A stretch of DNA of 64,000 bases from Rhizobiaceae bacterium (GTDB lineage: Bacteria > Pseudomonadota > Alphaproteobacteria > Rhizobiales > Rhizobiaceae). The DNA is taken from the NCBI GenBank assembly GCA_014238155.1, contig JABABQ010000034.1, forward strand, positions 225,371 through 289,370, written 5' to 3'. The number at the start of each line of letters is the position of its first letter. Position 1 is the first letter of the stretch. Both the position numbers and the translations under genes were made by a program. Below, one piece after another: positions 19,074 through 27,627 of the stretch. Below the pieces are notes generated by a model. That model was not told the origin of the DNA and did not search any database. It saw only the letters and a program-made list of their open reading frames with translations.

Positions 19074-19688
19074 TCATCCAAATAGGCGGAACAACAGGGT
19101 GATGGCGAGAGTGGCCATCACCAGAGCAATAAACGCATCCAACAGCCGCCATGCGGACGGGCGAGCAAACAGCGGTGCAAGCACTTTCGCCCCGTATCCC
19201 AGTGAAAAAAACCATACGAAAGAGGATACCGCAGCACCCGCGGCAAACGTGATACGCATGGAGCCGGAATATTGGCTGGATACGCCACCCAACAAGACGA
19301 TTGTGTCGAGATAGACATGCGGGTTGAGGAAGGTGAAACCAACAAGGATTATCACCGCACGTGTCAAGTTCTTGGCACCGTTTTCCAACGCCTGGAGGCC
19401 TACGGGCAACAGTGCGCGACGCGCGGCAATTATTGCATAAGCCGCCAAAAACAAGACGCCACCAAGTGTCACATAGAACAATAATCCGGGGTTGGACCTA
19501 ATCAACGCTCCCATGCCGGCGACACCAAGAACAATCAGCAGCGCATCAAATACAGCGGCCAACAGACACAAAATGAACACGTGTTGACGCATCAGGCCCT
19601 GCCGCAAAATGAATGCGTTTTGAGCACCGATGGCAACGATCAACCCGCCGCCCAACAGAAATCCTTCTATCGCTGGCAGCAATATCAT
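19074..19688 (-). CDS. LysE/ArgO family amino acid exporter
   Basis: 204-residue membrane protein with about six helices. The N-terminal GLIVAIGAQNAFILRQGL is the LysE/ArgO signature, and the loop motif FLNPHVYLDTIVLLGG (about residues 118-133) is typical. Probably exports basic amino acids such as arginine or lysine. The usual partner regulator (ArgP/LysG) is not adjacent. It begins 6 bases after the YedK gene stops, so it is likely co-transcribed with it. Confidence 0.92.
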   Translation of the reverse strand: MILLPAIEGFLLGGGLIVAIGAQNAFILRQGLMRQHVFILCLLAAVFDALLIVLGVAGMGALIRSNPGLLFYVTLGGVLFLAAYAIIAARRALLPVGLQALENGAKNLTRAVIILVGFTFLNPHVYLDTIVLLGGVSSQYSGSMRITFAAGAAVSSFVWFFSLGYGAKVLAPLFARPSAWRLLDAFIALVMATLAITLLFRLFG

Positions 19689-19694
19689 CCCGGG

Positions 19695-20435
19695 CTAAAA
19701 CATCGAGAATTGTTCATTATCGTCTTGCTTTGATTTCGCAGGTCGCGTGGCTTTTACACGATTTTGTATGTCACGACCAGCGTTAGATACTTTATTCACG
19801 GCGCTACTTACTGGAATACTTTCAAAGTAATCGTCATTGACTGGTTGCATCAGATCCAGCACGTCCCGTGGCTCTTGAGTTTTGACGTCCAGCCACCGTC
19901 CGAAGTCCTGCGATTGTATGACAACTGGCATGCGGTGGTGAATCTCGGAAAAACTTGCATTTGCCCCCGTCGTGAGCACACATCCGGTGTCAATTTCGCT
20001 GCCATTCGGGTCCGCCCAGGTTTCCATCAGGCCACCGAAGGCCACGATTTCACCAGATCTTGGTCGAACCCAATAGGCTTGGCTGGGCTGGCCTTTGCCG
20101 AATCGCTGCCATTCGTAAAATCCACTGGCAGGGATGAGCACTCGCCGATGACGCATGGCGTTTCGAAACGACGGTTTTTCGATGGCTGTCTCTGATCGCG
20201 CGTTGACCAGCAGAGTGAATTCTTTTGGATCCTTCACCCATGCCGGCACCAGCCCCCACCGCACCAGCCTGCCCTCAAGCTTGCCGTCGGCACCCGGACT
20301 GACCGTCACTATCGGCTGACTGGGTGCTATATTATATCTCGGAGGCATTTCTTCGCCCATCGTTTGGGGACGCATCAGGTCGAAAAATTCAAACAATTCC
20401 TGCCATGATGCTTCCAGACCGAATCGACCACACAT
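19695..20435 (-). CDS. SRAP/YedK family abasic-site processing protein
   Basis: 246 residues, HMCES/YedK type, which crosslinks to abasic sites in single-stranded DNA. The start at 20435 gives MCGRFG, where Cys2 becomes the catalytic N-terminus after Met removal; longer upstream starts would destroy this. Other conserved parts are YNIAPSQ (about residue 36), NARSETAIEKPSF (about 75) and PASGFYEW (about 97, with the catalytic Glu), then HHRMPVV with the catalytic His. Divergent from the NUDIX gene 58 bases away. Confidence 0.94.
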   Translation of the reverse strand: MCGRFGLEASWQELFEFFDLMRPQTMGEEMPPRYNIAPSQPIVTVSPGADGKLEGRLVRWGLVPAWVKDPKEFTLLVNARSETAIEKPSFRNAMRHRRVLIPASGFYEWQRFGKGQPSQAYWVRPRSGEIVAFGGLMETWADPNGSEIDTGCVLTTGANASFSEIHHRMPVVIQSQDFGRWLDVKTQEPRDVLDLMQPVNDDYFESIPVSSAVNKVSNAGRDIQNRVKATRPAKSKQDDNEQFSMF

Positions 20436-20493
20436 GTCTCTGCTTCCTGCTGTCCGAGCTTGGATTATTCTCACCAGCACGGTATGCGAAGTC

Positions 20494-20955
20494 ATGTCTT
20501 CGCGCCACTATCCTTCCGCTCCCTTGCTTGCAGCTTGCACAGCCATCTGGCGCGACGACAAAATATTGCTGGCCCGGCGCAGTGCTGCTCCCAACAGTGG
20601 CACCTGGGCCATGCCAGGTGGATTGGTGGAAGTCGGTGAAACTTTGGAGCAGGCTGCCATCCGGGAAGTGCGAGAGGAGACGGCTCTGGAACTGTCGAAT
20701 GTGGTGTTCAACCGGTTCCACGAAATCATCCTGCGCGATGATGACCATCGGGTTGAGCGGCATTTTGTGCTGGCCATGTTTGTGACAATTTGCGAAACCG
20801 GCACCGCCATTGCCGGTGACGACGCTGCCGCAGTCGACTGGTTTACAATTGATCAACTGCCAAGCCTGCCACTGACCGGACAAACCGATTTGTTTGTTCG
20901 CGAAAGTCTGAATTTGCTGCCTCTGCTTAGAGACCGCCAGGCACCAATGGAGTAA
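20494..20955 (+). CDS. NUDIX hydrolase
   Basis: 153 residues. The Nudix box is complete: GGLVEVGETLEQAAIREVREETALEL (given here by its key residues G, E, REVREE), around residues 41-66. The motif and the preceding WAMPGG suggest an ADP-ribose pyrophosphatase-like or mutator-type enzyme; substrate not predictable. In Rhizobiales such a gene commonly neighbours a TIGR02301 protein, as here. I use the ATG at 20494; the frame is open further upstream across the divergent promoter. Confidence 0.88.
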   Translation: MSSRHYPSAPLLAACTAIWRDDKILLARRSAAPNSGTWAMPGGLVEVGETLEQAAIREVREETALELSNVVFNRFHEIILRDDDHRVERHFVLAMFVTICETGTAIAGDDAAAVDWFTIDQLPSLPLTGQTDLFVRESLNLLPLLRDRQAPME

Positions 20956-21027
20956 CTCCCTGATCACCCATATTTGTTTTCTCTCAATAGAGCGGGCGAG
21001 TCACACTGACTAAGACAGGAGGAAATC

Positions 21028-22038
21028 ATGCGAATTATCTGTCTTTTGTTTGCCGTAGTTCTCGCCAGTGCCGCCACAACAGGACGGGCGCAGGAAAGTC
21101 GCTGGAAGGCTGAGGGGTGGCGGACCGATTTCTCCAGATCATCCGTCGATTATGCCGAAATTCTCAGCGGTGGCCCGCCAAAAGACGGTATACCGCCAAT
21201 CGACAATCCCAAATTCGAATCCGTTTCAAGCGTTGCAAACCTGAGCGATCGCGAACCAGTTATTGGTCTGTCAATCAACGGTGACGCTCGGGCCTATCCA
21301 TTGCGGATTTTAACCTGGCACGAAATTGTCAATGACAAGGTGGGCGGGACACCCGTGACCGTCACTTATTGCCCTTTGTGTAACGCCGCGATTGTTTTTG
21401 ACGCACGCGTCGACGGCGAAGCCATGAGTTTTGGCACAACCGGCAAACTGCGTAATTCTGATCTGATTATGTATGACCGCAAAACTGAAAGCTGGTGGCA
21501 GCAATTTGTCGGCGAATCGATTGTCGGGCAGCACCTAGGAAAGAAACTGAAGCTGGTTCCCGCGCATTTGGAATCCTGGCTGGATTTCCGCTCCCGTCAT
21601 CCACAAGGCAAAGTACTTGTCCCGAATAATCTGAACATGCGTCCCTATGGTCGCAATCCTTATGTCAATTACGATATTGCCACCACGCCATTCCTCTATC
21701 GCGGATCAATGCCTGAAGGCATTTCTCCGATGGCTCGCGTCGTGGTTGTGCGACGCAACGGCGATGGCGGTGGCGGCGGCGGCGGCGACGGAGACGGAGA
21801 ACCAATTGTTGTTGCACTCGAATTGCTGCGCAAATCAGCAAACATGAAACTTGGATCGGTCCAGCTCAGTTGGAAATCCGGTCAGGCATCGGCCCTTCAC
21901 ACCAGTGAAATTGCAGAAGGCCGGGATGTTGGGACGGTTTCAGTAACCCGGATACCAGATGGTGCTGATGTCGCTTATGATGTGACATTTGCCTTCGTCG
22001 CCCATGCATTCCATCCCAATGCCGAAATAAGGCGCTGA
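21028..22038 (+). CDS. DUF3179 domain protein with Gly/Asp repeat insertion
   Basis: 336 residues with a cleavable signal peptide (about 1-22) and strong Shine-Dalgarno (AGGAGG 5 bases upstream). Family motifs are ARAYPLRILTWHEIVND, TYCPLCNAAIVFDARVDG and FGTTGKLRNSDLIMYDRKTESWWQQ, typical of DUF3179, whose function is unknown; the CPLC pair may bind metal. Near residue 246 a run of Gly and Asp interrupts the C-terminal beta region; it is encoded by a GGC/GAC microsatellite at 21765-21801. Confidence 0.85.
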   Translation: MRIICLLFAVVLASAATTGRAQESRWKAEGWRTDFSRSSVDYAEILSGGPPKDGIPPIDNPKFESVSSVANLSDREPVIGLSINGDARAYPLRILTWHEIVNDKVGGTPVTVTYCPLCNAAIVFDARVDGEAMSFGTTGKLRNSDLIMYDRKTESWWQQFVGESIVGQHLGKKLKLVPAHLESWLDFRSRHPQGKVLVPNNLNMRPYGRNPYVNYDIATTPFLYRGSMPEGISPMARVVVVRRNGDGGGGGGGDGDGEPIVVALELLRKSANMKLGSVQLSWKSGQASALHTSEIAEGRDVGTVSVTRIPDGADVAYDVTFAFVAHAFHPNAEIRR

Positions 22039-22082
22039 AAATAGTCTTTGTGCACTTGGCCCACCTGCCCTATGTGGACGAT

Positions 22083-22526
22083 ATGAAGATCATTGCCTGC
22101 CTCACAATGTTGCTGTTGTTGCCGTTTCTTGTCGTTGGCACTGCCCAGGGCCAATCTGTCGCCCAGCCACCAAGTGCTGATGATACACCATCTTCAAACA
22201 ATCCCAGCTCGCGCATTGAACCCATCGCACCCTATGATGACAAGTTGCTTAGGCTGTCGGAAATCTTGGGGGCTGTTCATTATCTACGCACCCTTTGTGG
22301 TGCCAATGAAGGCAATAAATGGCGGGCCTCGATGAACGCCATCATAGAGGCTGAAGAACCCGGTCCAAATCGCAGAGCACGTCTGATTGCTAATTTTAAT
22401 CGTGGGTACCGCACATTTTCCGCTTCTTATAACAATTGCACAGCGTCAGCCGTATTGGCCACCGAACGCTATTTGAAAGAAGGCGCAACTTTGTCAAAAC
22501 AAATTACCAATCGATATGGCAGGTGA
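22083..22526 (+). CDS. TIGR02301 family protein
   Basis: 147 residues with a signal peptide (about 1-24). The conserved core reads LSEILGAVHYLRTLCG ... WRASMNAIIEAEEP ... FNRGYRTFSASYNNCT, with two cysteines likely paired in the periplasm. Known as a conserved Rhizobiales family, often beside a NUDIX gene, of unknown function. The ATG at 22083 is preferred; a GTG 33 bases upstream would spoil the signal peptide. Confidence 0.8.
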   Translation: MKIIACLTMLLLLPFLVVGTAQGQSVAQPPSADDTPSSNNPSSRIEPIAPYDDKLLRLSEILGAVHYLRTLCGANEGNKWRASMNAIIEAEEPGPNRRARLIANFNRGYRTFSASYNNCTASAVLATERYLKEGATLSKQITNRYGR

Positions 22527-22908
22527 CTTGGTCGCCGCGTTAACCCTTTCGGAAATCTGGTCAGGAAAGCAGTTCCAATTATTGGTTCGGGAAGTTAAGT
22601 TGTTAACAAGAGATAAAGAATGGACCGCTTATTTGAGCGAGACACGAATGCTGCATGAAACGCCTGAAAACCTGGATGCGCTGATCCGTGAGGAAAAGCA
22701 GCGCGTCGCCGTCGAATTTATACAGGAAGCGTGGAATAGTGCCCTGCGCGAAGGTATTGAACCGTCAATCCTGGCCGATTCAGGATTGAGGGCCATATTG
22801 ACGCAATTTTACGCCCATGATGGCGAAAAGGCAGTTGTAGAGTTGATCGACGGATTGTCGGAAAAGCTGCGTTGCGGTCAGTTTGATGCAAATCGCGTGC
22901 TCCAATAA
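22516..22908 (+). CDS. Hypothetical protein
   Basis: 130 residues, start overlapping the previous gene by 11 bases. Soluble, mostly helical and acidic, with one Cys near the C-terminus (KLRCGQFD). No signal peptide or known motif. Possibly a Rhizobiales-specific family; I do not recognise it. Codon use and tight spacing on the plus strand support a real gene in the same transcript as the TIGR02301 gene. Confidence 0.6.
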   Translation: MAGDLVAALTLSEIWSGKQFQLLVREVKLLTRDKEWTAYLSETRMLHETPENLDALIREEKQRVAVEFIQEAWNSALREGIEPSILADSGLRAILTQFYAHDGEKAVVELIDGLSEKLRCGQFDANRVLQ

Positions 22909-23024
22909 CTCGATGACCTTGCCACAGGGCAGCTCAATCAGGCTTCTTAAATGATTTTGAACGTGTTAATCTGATGAGTGGTTGGCGGGAAGCCTGCCAG
23001 TTCCGACACCTGACCAGGCGCATC

Positions 23025-23756
23025 ATGGCTTCGACGAAACTCAACCCACTTGCAATCGCACTCATAACAACGCTTTCGATCACCCAACTATTACCAATTG
23101 ACCAGGCCGGCGCAGCCACAAACACCCCGACCACATCGATAATCGTTCCTGTAGAGGAACCTGAGGAAAAACCAGCGGCAAATCCCGTTCCGGCGATTCC
23201 AGATGATGCGTTGCCGAATGTCGACACCAATGCAATTGAGACCGAAGAAAACTCAGCAGCACCTGAGGACGAGGAGAATTCAGCCGCGCTTCCAACGATA
23301 TTGAGAGATGTTGAGTTATTGCCTGACGCGGTGCGCGCCACCCATTCCAAATTGGTGACAGCAGCCAAACTGGGAAATGTAGAAGCTTTGCGCGAACTAA
23401 TCGGCACCGGAGAAACAGCAACTTCTTTGTCAATTGGCGGTTTGGAAGGCGATCCCATCGCCTTTTTGAAAGAAACATCCGGCGATGATGATGGCTATGA
23501 ATTATTGGCCATTTTGCAGGAAGTCCTTGAAGCTGGATTTGTTCACGTTGACGCAGGTACGGAAAATGAAATGTTTATCTGGCCATATTTCTTCACCTGG
23601 CCATTTGAAAAACTGACGCCACCGATGAAGGTTGAACTGTTTCGCATTCTGACCGCGGGCGACGTTCAGGATTCTACAGATTTTGGCGGCTATATTTTCT
23701 ATCGAATTGGCATCAGACCAGATGGCAAATGGGAATTTTTTGTTGCCGGCGACTAA
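23025..23756 (+). CDS. Hypothetical secreted protein with acidic Pro/Glu/Ala linker
   Basis: 243 residues from the ATG at 23025; this gives a signal peptide ending near residue 31 (DQAGAAT). Residues about 32-90 are a low-complexity linker rich in Glu, Pro, Ala and Asn, with ENSAAPEDEENSAA repeats. The C-terminal domain (about 95-243) contains LVTAAKLGNVEALRELI, which looks like one ankyrin-type helix pair, then Trp/Phe-rich FIWPYFFTWPF. Function unknown; probably periplasmic. Confidence 0.6.
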   Translation: MASTKLNPLAIALITTLSITQLLPIDQAGAATNTPTTSIIVPVEEPEEKPAANPVPAIPDDALPNVDTNAIETEENSAAPEDEENSAALPTILRDVELLPDAVRATHSKLVTAAKLGNVEALRELIGTGETATSLSIGGLEGDPIAFLKETSGDDDGYELLAILQEVLEAGFVHVDAGTENEMFIWPYFFTWPFEKLTPPMKVELFRILTAGDVQDSTDFGGYIFYRIGIRPDGKWEFFVAGD

Positions 23757-23788
23757 TGCCCCTTACCGACGGACATGAAAACTCCTAA

Positions 23789-24634
23789 ATGGGAATTATG
23801 CAAAATATCGCCCCCCTCACCTCCCGCGCATTGCTTAGTTTGGAAGGAGCTGACGTCGTCAGCTTTTTGCAAAACCTGATTACCTGCGAGATTGAAAATC
23901 TCGAAATTGGAGCCGCCAGTTTTGGTGCTTTGCTCACACCACAGGGGAAAATTCTGTTTGACTTTTTTGTCGTGCGCGAGGCAAACGGCTTTATCCTTGA
24001 TGTCGATCAAGAGCATCGTGACCCGCTGGCAAGGCGGCTGACTTTTTACAAATTGCGTGCCGACGTCCAAATCACAAATGACGAGCGCACTGTCTTTGTT
24101 GGCTGGCCCAATTCAAATTCTCAACCACCGCAGGGTTTTATTGATCCGCGCAATCAAAATCTTGGTTGGCGTTTTTATGGTGAAAAACTGGAAACCAACA
24201 GTGATGAAACCGATTGGCATCAAAACCGCATCGCCTCAGGCATTCCACAATCGGGGTCTGATTTTGAACTGGGCAGCCTGTTTCCTCATGATGCCCTGAT
24301 GGATCAATTTGAACATTGTGGAATCGACTTTTCCAAGGGCTGTTATGTCGGCCAAGAGGTTGTTTCGCGAATGCAGCACAGGGGCACAGCGCGCAATCGC
24401 TTTGTCATTGTCTCATCCATTGAACCTTTTCCAGAAGATCTGGTCGGAACAAGTTTGACTGCGGATGATAAGCGCGTCGGCACGATGGGGTCCAGCATCG
24501 GGTCTACAGGACTTGCATTAGTTCGGTTGGATCGGACTGGCTCCGCATTGGAGGCTAAAATGCCAATTATGGTTGGCGAAATCAGCGTGCAACCGTCGAT
24601 ACCTGCATTTGCCACATTCGGCTGGCCACAATGA
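23789..24634 (+). CDS. ygfZ: YgfZ/GcvT-like folate-binding protein
   Basis: 281 residues. Tetrahydrofolate-dependent factor that helps assemble or repair certain Fe-S proteins. The signature KGCYVGQEVVSRMQHRG, with the conserved Cys, is near residue 182. N-terminal GcvT-like motifs include FLQNLITCEI and LLTPQGKILFDFFV. Its stop overlaps the HD gene start (ATGA). Confidence 0.92.
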   Translation: MGIMQNIAPLTSRALLSLEGADVVSFLQNLITCEIENLEIGAASFGALLTPQGKILFDFFVVREANGFILDVDQEHRDPLARRLTFYKLRADVQITNDERTVFVGWPNSNSQPPQGFIDPRNQNLGWRFYGEKLETNSDETDWHQNRIASGIPQSGSDFELGSLFPHDALMDQFEHCGIDFSKGCYVGQEVVSRMQHRGTARNRFVIVSSIEPFPEDLVGTSLTADDKRVGTMGSSIGSTGLALVRLDRTGSALEAKMPIMVGEISVQPSIPAFATFGWPQ

Positions 24635-25248
24635 GCAGCGGCGAAAATACCGGTGGCTCAACATCTATGCGGGCATGGCAGCGGATGCTTTCGGGGCGGC
24701 GGCTTGATTTGCTCGATCCGTCTCCTTTGGATGTTGAGTTGGAAGACATTGCTCATGGTCTGGCTCGCGTGGCCCGGTGGAATGGACAGACCCATGGTGA
24801 ATTTGCCTTCTCCGTTGCCCAGCATTCGCTTCTGGTTGAACAGATTATGGGCCTACTCAACCCTGCCCTTTCGTCTCCTCATCGTCTCTATGCTCTACTT
24901 CACGACGCACCTGAATATGTCATTGGCGATATGATCTCGCCGTTTAAAGCGGTGGTTGGCGGGGCCTATAAACAGGTCGAAAATCGCCTTGAAGCGGCCA
25001 TTCACCGCCGTGTGGGTCTGTCGGCTCACCCTGACCACAAACTCAAAGCGACCATAAAAAAAGCCGACAAAATTGCCGCATATTTTGAGGCAACCCAACT
25101 GGCCGGGTTCGAATTCAAAGAAGCCGCAAAATTCTTCGGCCAACCCAATGGGGTCTCAATCGACCAGCTTGATCTGTCCCCGCTGCCCACTTTGACAGCA
25201 CAATCTCGTTTCTTGGATCGTTTGGCACAGATCATGGATGATCTATGA
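24631..25248 (+). CDS. HD domain phosphohydrolase, YfbR-like
   Basis: 205 residues. The HD metal ligands are His in FSVAQHSLLVEQI and the HD pair in LLHDAPEYVIGDMISPFK (about residues 89-106). This matches the YfbR-type 5'-nucleotidase-like family, which acts on deoxynucleoside monophosphates. Overlaps by 4 bases with ygfZ before it and the phosphatase after it, so the chain ygfZ-HD-PTP-nadQ is probably one translationally coupled operon. Confidence 0.88.
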   Translation: MSSGENTGGSTSMRAWQRMLSGRRLDLLDPSPLDVELEDIAHGLARVARWNGQTHGEFAFSVAQHSLLVEQIMGLLNPALSSPHRLYALLHDAPEYVIGDMISPFKAVVGGAYKQVENRLEAAIHRRVGLSAHPDHKLKATIKKADKIAAYFEATQLAGFEFKEAAKFFGQPNGVSIDQLDLSPLPTLTAQSRFLDRLAQIMDDL

Positions 25249-25757
25249 GCCAAATCTGCGTCTGCCCCTTATCTGACCTTGAGCCGACGCTCCATTCCAG
25301 CGGAGCACGCTGGATGGTCAGCCTGATGGGTCCGGGCAAAGCAAGTGCGCAACCAAGCCAGATTACCGGCGGTTTCCTGAGCCTTGAGTTTCATGACATC
25401 AACACCCCTCGCGAAGGCCTGTCACCACCGAATTCATGTCAGATTTCTCAGCTATTGGAGTTTATTGACCGATGGGACCAGACCGACCCATTATTGATTC
25501 ATTGCTGGATGGGCATCAGCCGTTCAACCGCAGCAGCGGCGATTGCGCTTGCTCAACGCGATCCGGATCAGGATATGGCGGCTCTGGCACAAAGGTTGCG
25601 CAGGAACTCGCCAATGGCGACACCGAATGCGCTGATGATCTCTCTGGCTGATGACCAACTTCATCTAAACGGACGATTGCAACAGGCAATCGCAGCAATT
25701 GGCCGTGGAGCAGATGCAGCGCAGGGAGAACCATTCTCCATGGGTTTGGACGAATGA
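25245..25757 (+). CDS. Tyrosine phosphatase family protein
   Basis: 170 residues with the cysteine phosphatase P-loop HCWMGISRS (C-x5-R, about residues 85-93) and an upstream general-acid loop region. Resembles the dual-specificity-like phosphatases annotated in Rhizobiales beside the NAD regulator. Substrate unknown. The overlap with nadQ (ATGA at 25754) ties its expression to the regulator. Confidence 0.85.
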   Translation: MSQICVCPLSDLEPTLHSSGARWMVSLMGPGKASAQPSQITGGFLSLEFHDINTPREGLSPPNSCQISQLLEFIDRWDQTDPLLIHCWMGISRSTAAAAIALAQRDPDQDMAALAQRLRRNSPMATPNALMISLADDQLHLNGRLQQAIAAIGRGADAAQGEPFSMGLDE

Positions 25758-26746
25758 ACTCGGCACTTGAAATTGGCCTTCATGCGGCCGTCATTGCGGT
25801 TGAAACCGGTTCACCACTCTATCTTGCTGTCCCGGGAAAAAACTCAGACGGTGACATACTGGACGGCTTGCCCTTTGGCCCTTACCAACCAGATCAGCAC
25901 CGCACTCTCGACACCGGTCTGCGCAGCTGGGTTGAAGAACAAACCCGCCTCAGTCTGGGATATGTCGAGCAGCTTTACACATTTGGTGATATGGGTCGCA
26001 TTCACGGGCAGAGTGATGGATTGGAAAGTTTCGTTTCCGTCGGCTATCTCGCTTTGGTGCGCAAACCCGAAGTTGGGTCCCGCAGTCATTTGCTGAATTG
26101 GGGAGATTGGTACAGCCATTTCCCATGGGAAGACTGGCGCAGCGGGCCACCGCCGATGTTAACCGAACAATTGATGCCGGCACTGGCCGCCTGGGTTGCC
26201 GGGTCACCTGGCGAACGTTCCAACGCTTCTGGTCTCGACCGACAGGTTCGGTTCCGTCTCGCATTTGGCTGCGAATTGCCGAAATCCAACATCCCAAAAA
26301 TAATCGCATGGGACGAGGAACGGGTGCTCGAACGATATGAACTGATGTATGAGGCGGGCCTGGTCGATGAAGCGGTTACCGACGGACAAACCCCGCAACT
26401 TGCCATCGCACCCAGCCCCGGAAAGCCCATGCTGCACGACCATCGACGTATTTTGGCCACTGCGATTGCCAGATTGCGGGCCAAATTGAAATACCGACCG
26501 GTAGTGTTTGAATTGTTGCCTGAGAGTTTCACGTTGACAGAGTTACAACAGACCGTTGAAACACTTTCTGGCCAAAGACTGCACAAACAGAATTTTCGCC
26601 GTATGGTTGAAAAGGCCGAACTTGTTGAACCAACCGGAGCTACAGCCTCACGAACTGGTGGACGGCCGGCTGCCTATTTCAGTTTCAGAAAAGCTGTACT
26701 ACGCGAGCGCCCTGCCCCAGGACTGCGTATCGGGTCGCGCGGCTAA
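25754..26746 (+). CDS. nadQ: NadQ-type NAD biosynthesis regulator (NUDIX-wHTH)
   Basis: 330 residues. N-terminal NUDIX-like domain without a complete Nudix box, as in NrtR-type regulators, with VEEQTRLSLGYVEQLYTFGDMGR; C-terminal winged helix (about 240-330) with FTLTELQQTVETLSGQ and the HKQNFRRMVEKAELV recognition part. NadQ is the alphaproteobacterial repressor predicted for nadABC. Here it converges on nadC, with a 4-base overlap of the two stop codons, and a palindrome in front of nadA is its likely site. Effector probably an NAD-related metabolite. Confidence 0.82.
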   Translation: MNSALEIGLHAAVIAVETGSPLYLAVPGKNSDGDILDGLPFGPYQPDQHRTLDTGLRSWVEEQTRLSLGYVEQLYTFGDMGRIHGQSDGLESFVSVGYLALVRKPEVGSRSHLLNWGDWYSHFPWEDWRSGPPPMLTEQLMPALAAWVAGSPGERSNASGLDRQVRFRLAFGCELPKSNIPKIIAWDEERVLERYELMYEAGLVDEAVTDGQTPQLAIAPSPGKPMLHDHRRILATAIARLRAKLKYRPVVFELLPESFTLTELQQTVETLSGQRLHKQNFRRMVEKAELVEPTGATASRTGGRPAAYFSFRKAVLRERPAPGLRIGSRG

Positions 26747-27624
26747 GCCTGGTCAATCTTAATATCGAGGCCGATATCCAACGTTGGTGCACTCATCGTG
26801 ATCTTGCTGGTTGAAATCATGTCGACGCCACTTTCGGCGATCGCCTTGATCGTGTCGATATTGACGTTACCCGACGCTTCAATGGGGATAAGCCCCGCCA
26901 CAATTTCCACACCCAACTTCAATTGTTCCGGCCCCATATTGTCGAGCATGACGACGTCAGGCTTTGCCTTCAGCGCTTCTTTCAACTGATCCAGCGTATC
27001 AACTTCAACTTCAATCTTGATCAGATGTCCGGCAAAGGCCCGTGCTGACTCAATTGCCTCACGCACCCCGCCCGCCACAGCGATGTGATTGTCTTTGATC
27101 AGGATGGCATCGTCCAGTCCGTATCGATGATTGGATCCACCGCCGCATTTCACCGCATATTTTTCAAAAGCCCGCAGCCCGGGAATTGTCTTTCGCGTGC
27201 AGCAAACCACCGCCTTTGTATGGGCAATGCGCTCAGCAAACTTCGATGTATAGGTGGCGATTCCCGAAAGATGGCAAAGGTAGTTGAGCGCCACCCGTTC
27301 GCCACCCAATACCGAGCGCGCACGCCCTTCAATTCTGGCGATTTTTTGCCCTGGCTTTATCCGGTCACCATCATTGACATAGGATTTGAACTTGATCTTG
27401 CCATCCAATTGACGAAATGCCGACTTGGCGAGTGCCAATCCCGAAATCAGACCTTCCTCGCGGCTGTTCATATGGGCAATGGCTCTCACAGACGCGGGGA
27501 TGGTGGCGTCGCTGGTCACATCTCCGGCCAGTCCCAAATCCTCCAACAGTGCGGCTTGAACCGCTTTATCTATTTGCAATTGCGACAATGCTGGAAGATG
27601 TGCCGTTTGTTTGTTTGCCGCCAT
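26743..27624 (-). CDS. nadC: Nicotinate-nucleotide pyrophosphorylase (carboxylating)
   Basis: 293 residues. Converts quinolinate and PRPP to nicotinate mononucleotide and CO2. Active-site parts seen: TRKTIPGLRAFEKYAVKCGG, HRYGLDDAILIKDNH, EVEVDTLDQLKEAL, DNMGPEQL, ASGNVN, DMISTSKI. Last gene of nadA-(DUF)-nadB-nadC, 3 bases after the nadB stop. Confidence 0.97.
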   Translation of the reverse strand: MAANKQTAHLPALSQLQIDKAVQAALLEDLGLAGDVTSDATIPASVRAIAHMNSREEGLISGLALAKSAFRQLDGKIKFKSYVNDGDRIKPGQKIARIEGRARSVLGGERVALNYLCHLSGIATYTSKFAERIAHTKAVVCCTRKTIPGLRAFEKYAVKCGGGSNHRYGLDDAILIKDNHIAVAGGVREAIESARAFAGHLIKIEVEVDTLDQLKEALKAKPDVVMLDNMGPEQLKLGVEIVAGLIPIEASGNVNIDTIKAIAESGVDMISTSKITMSAPTLDIGLDIKIDQA

Positions 27625-27627
27625 GAT

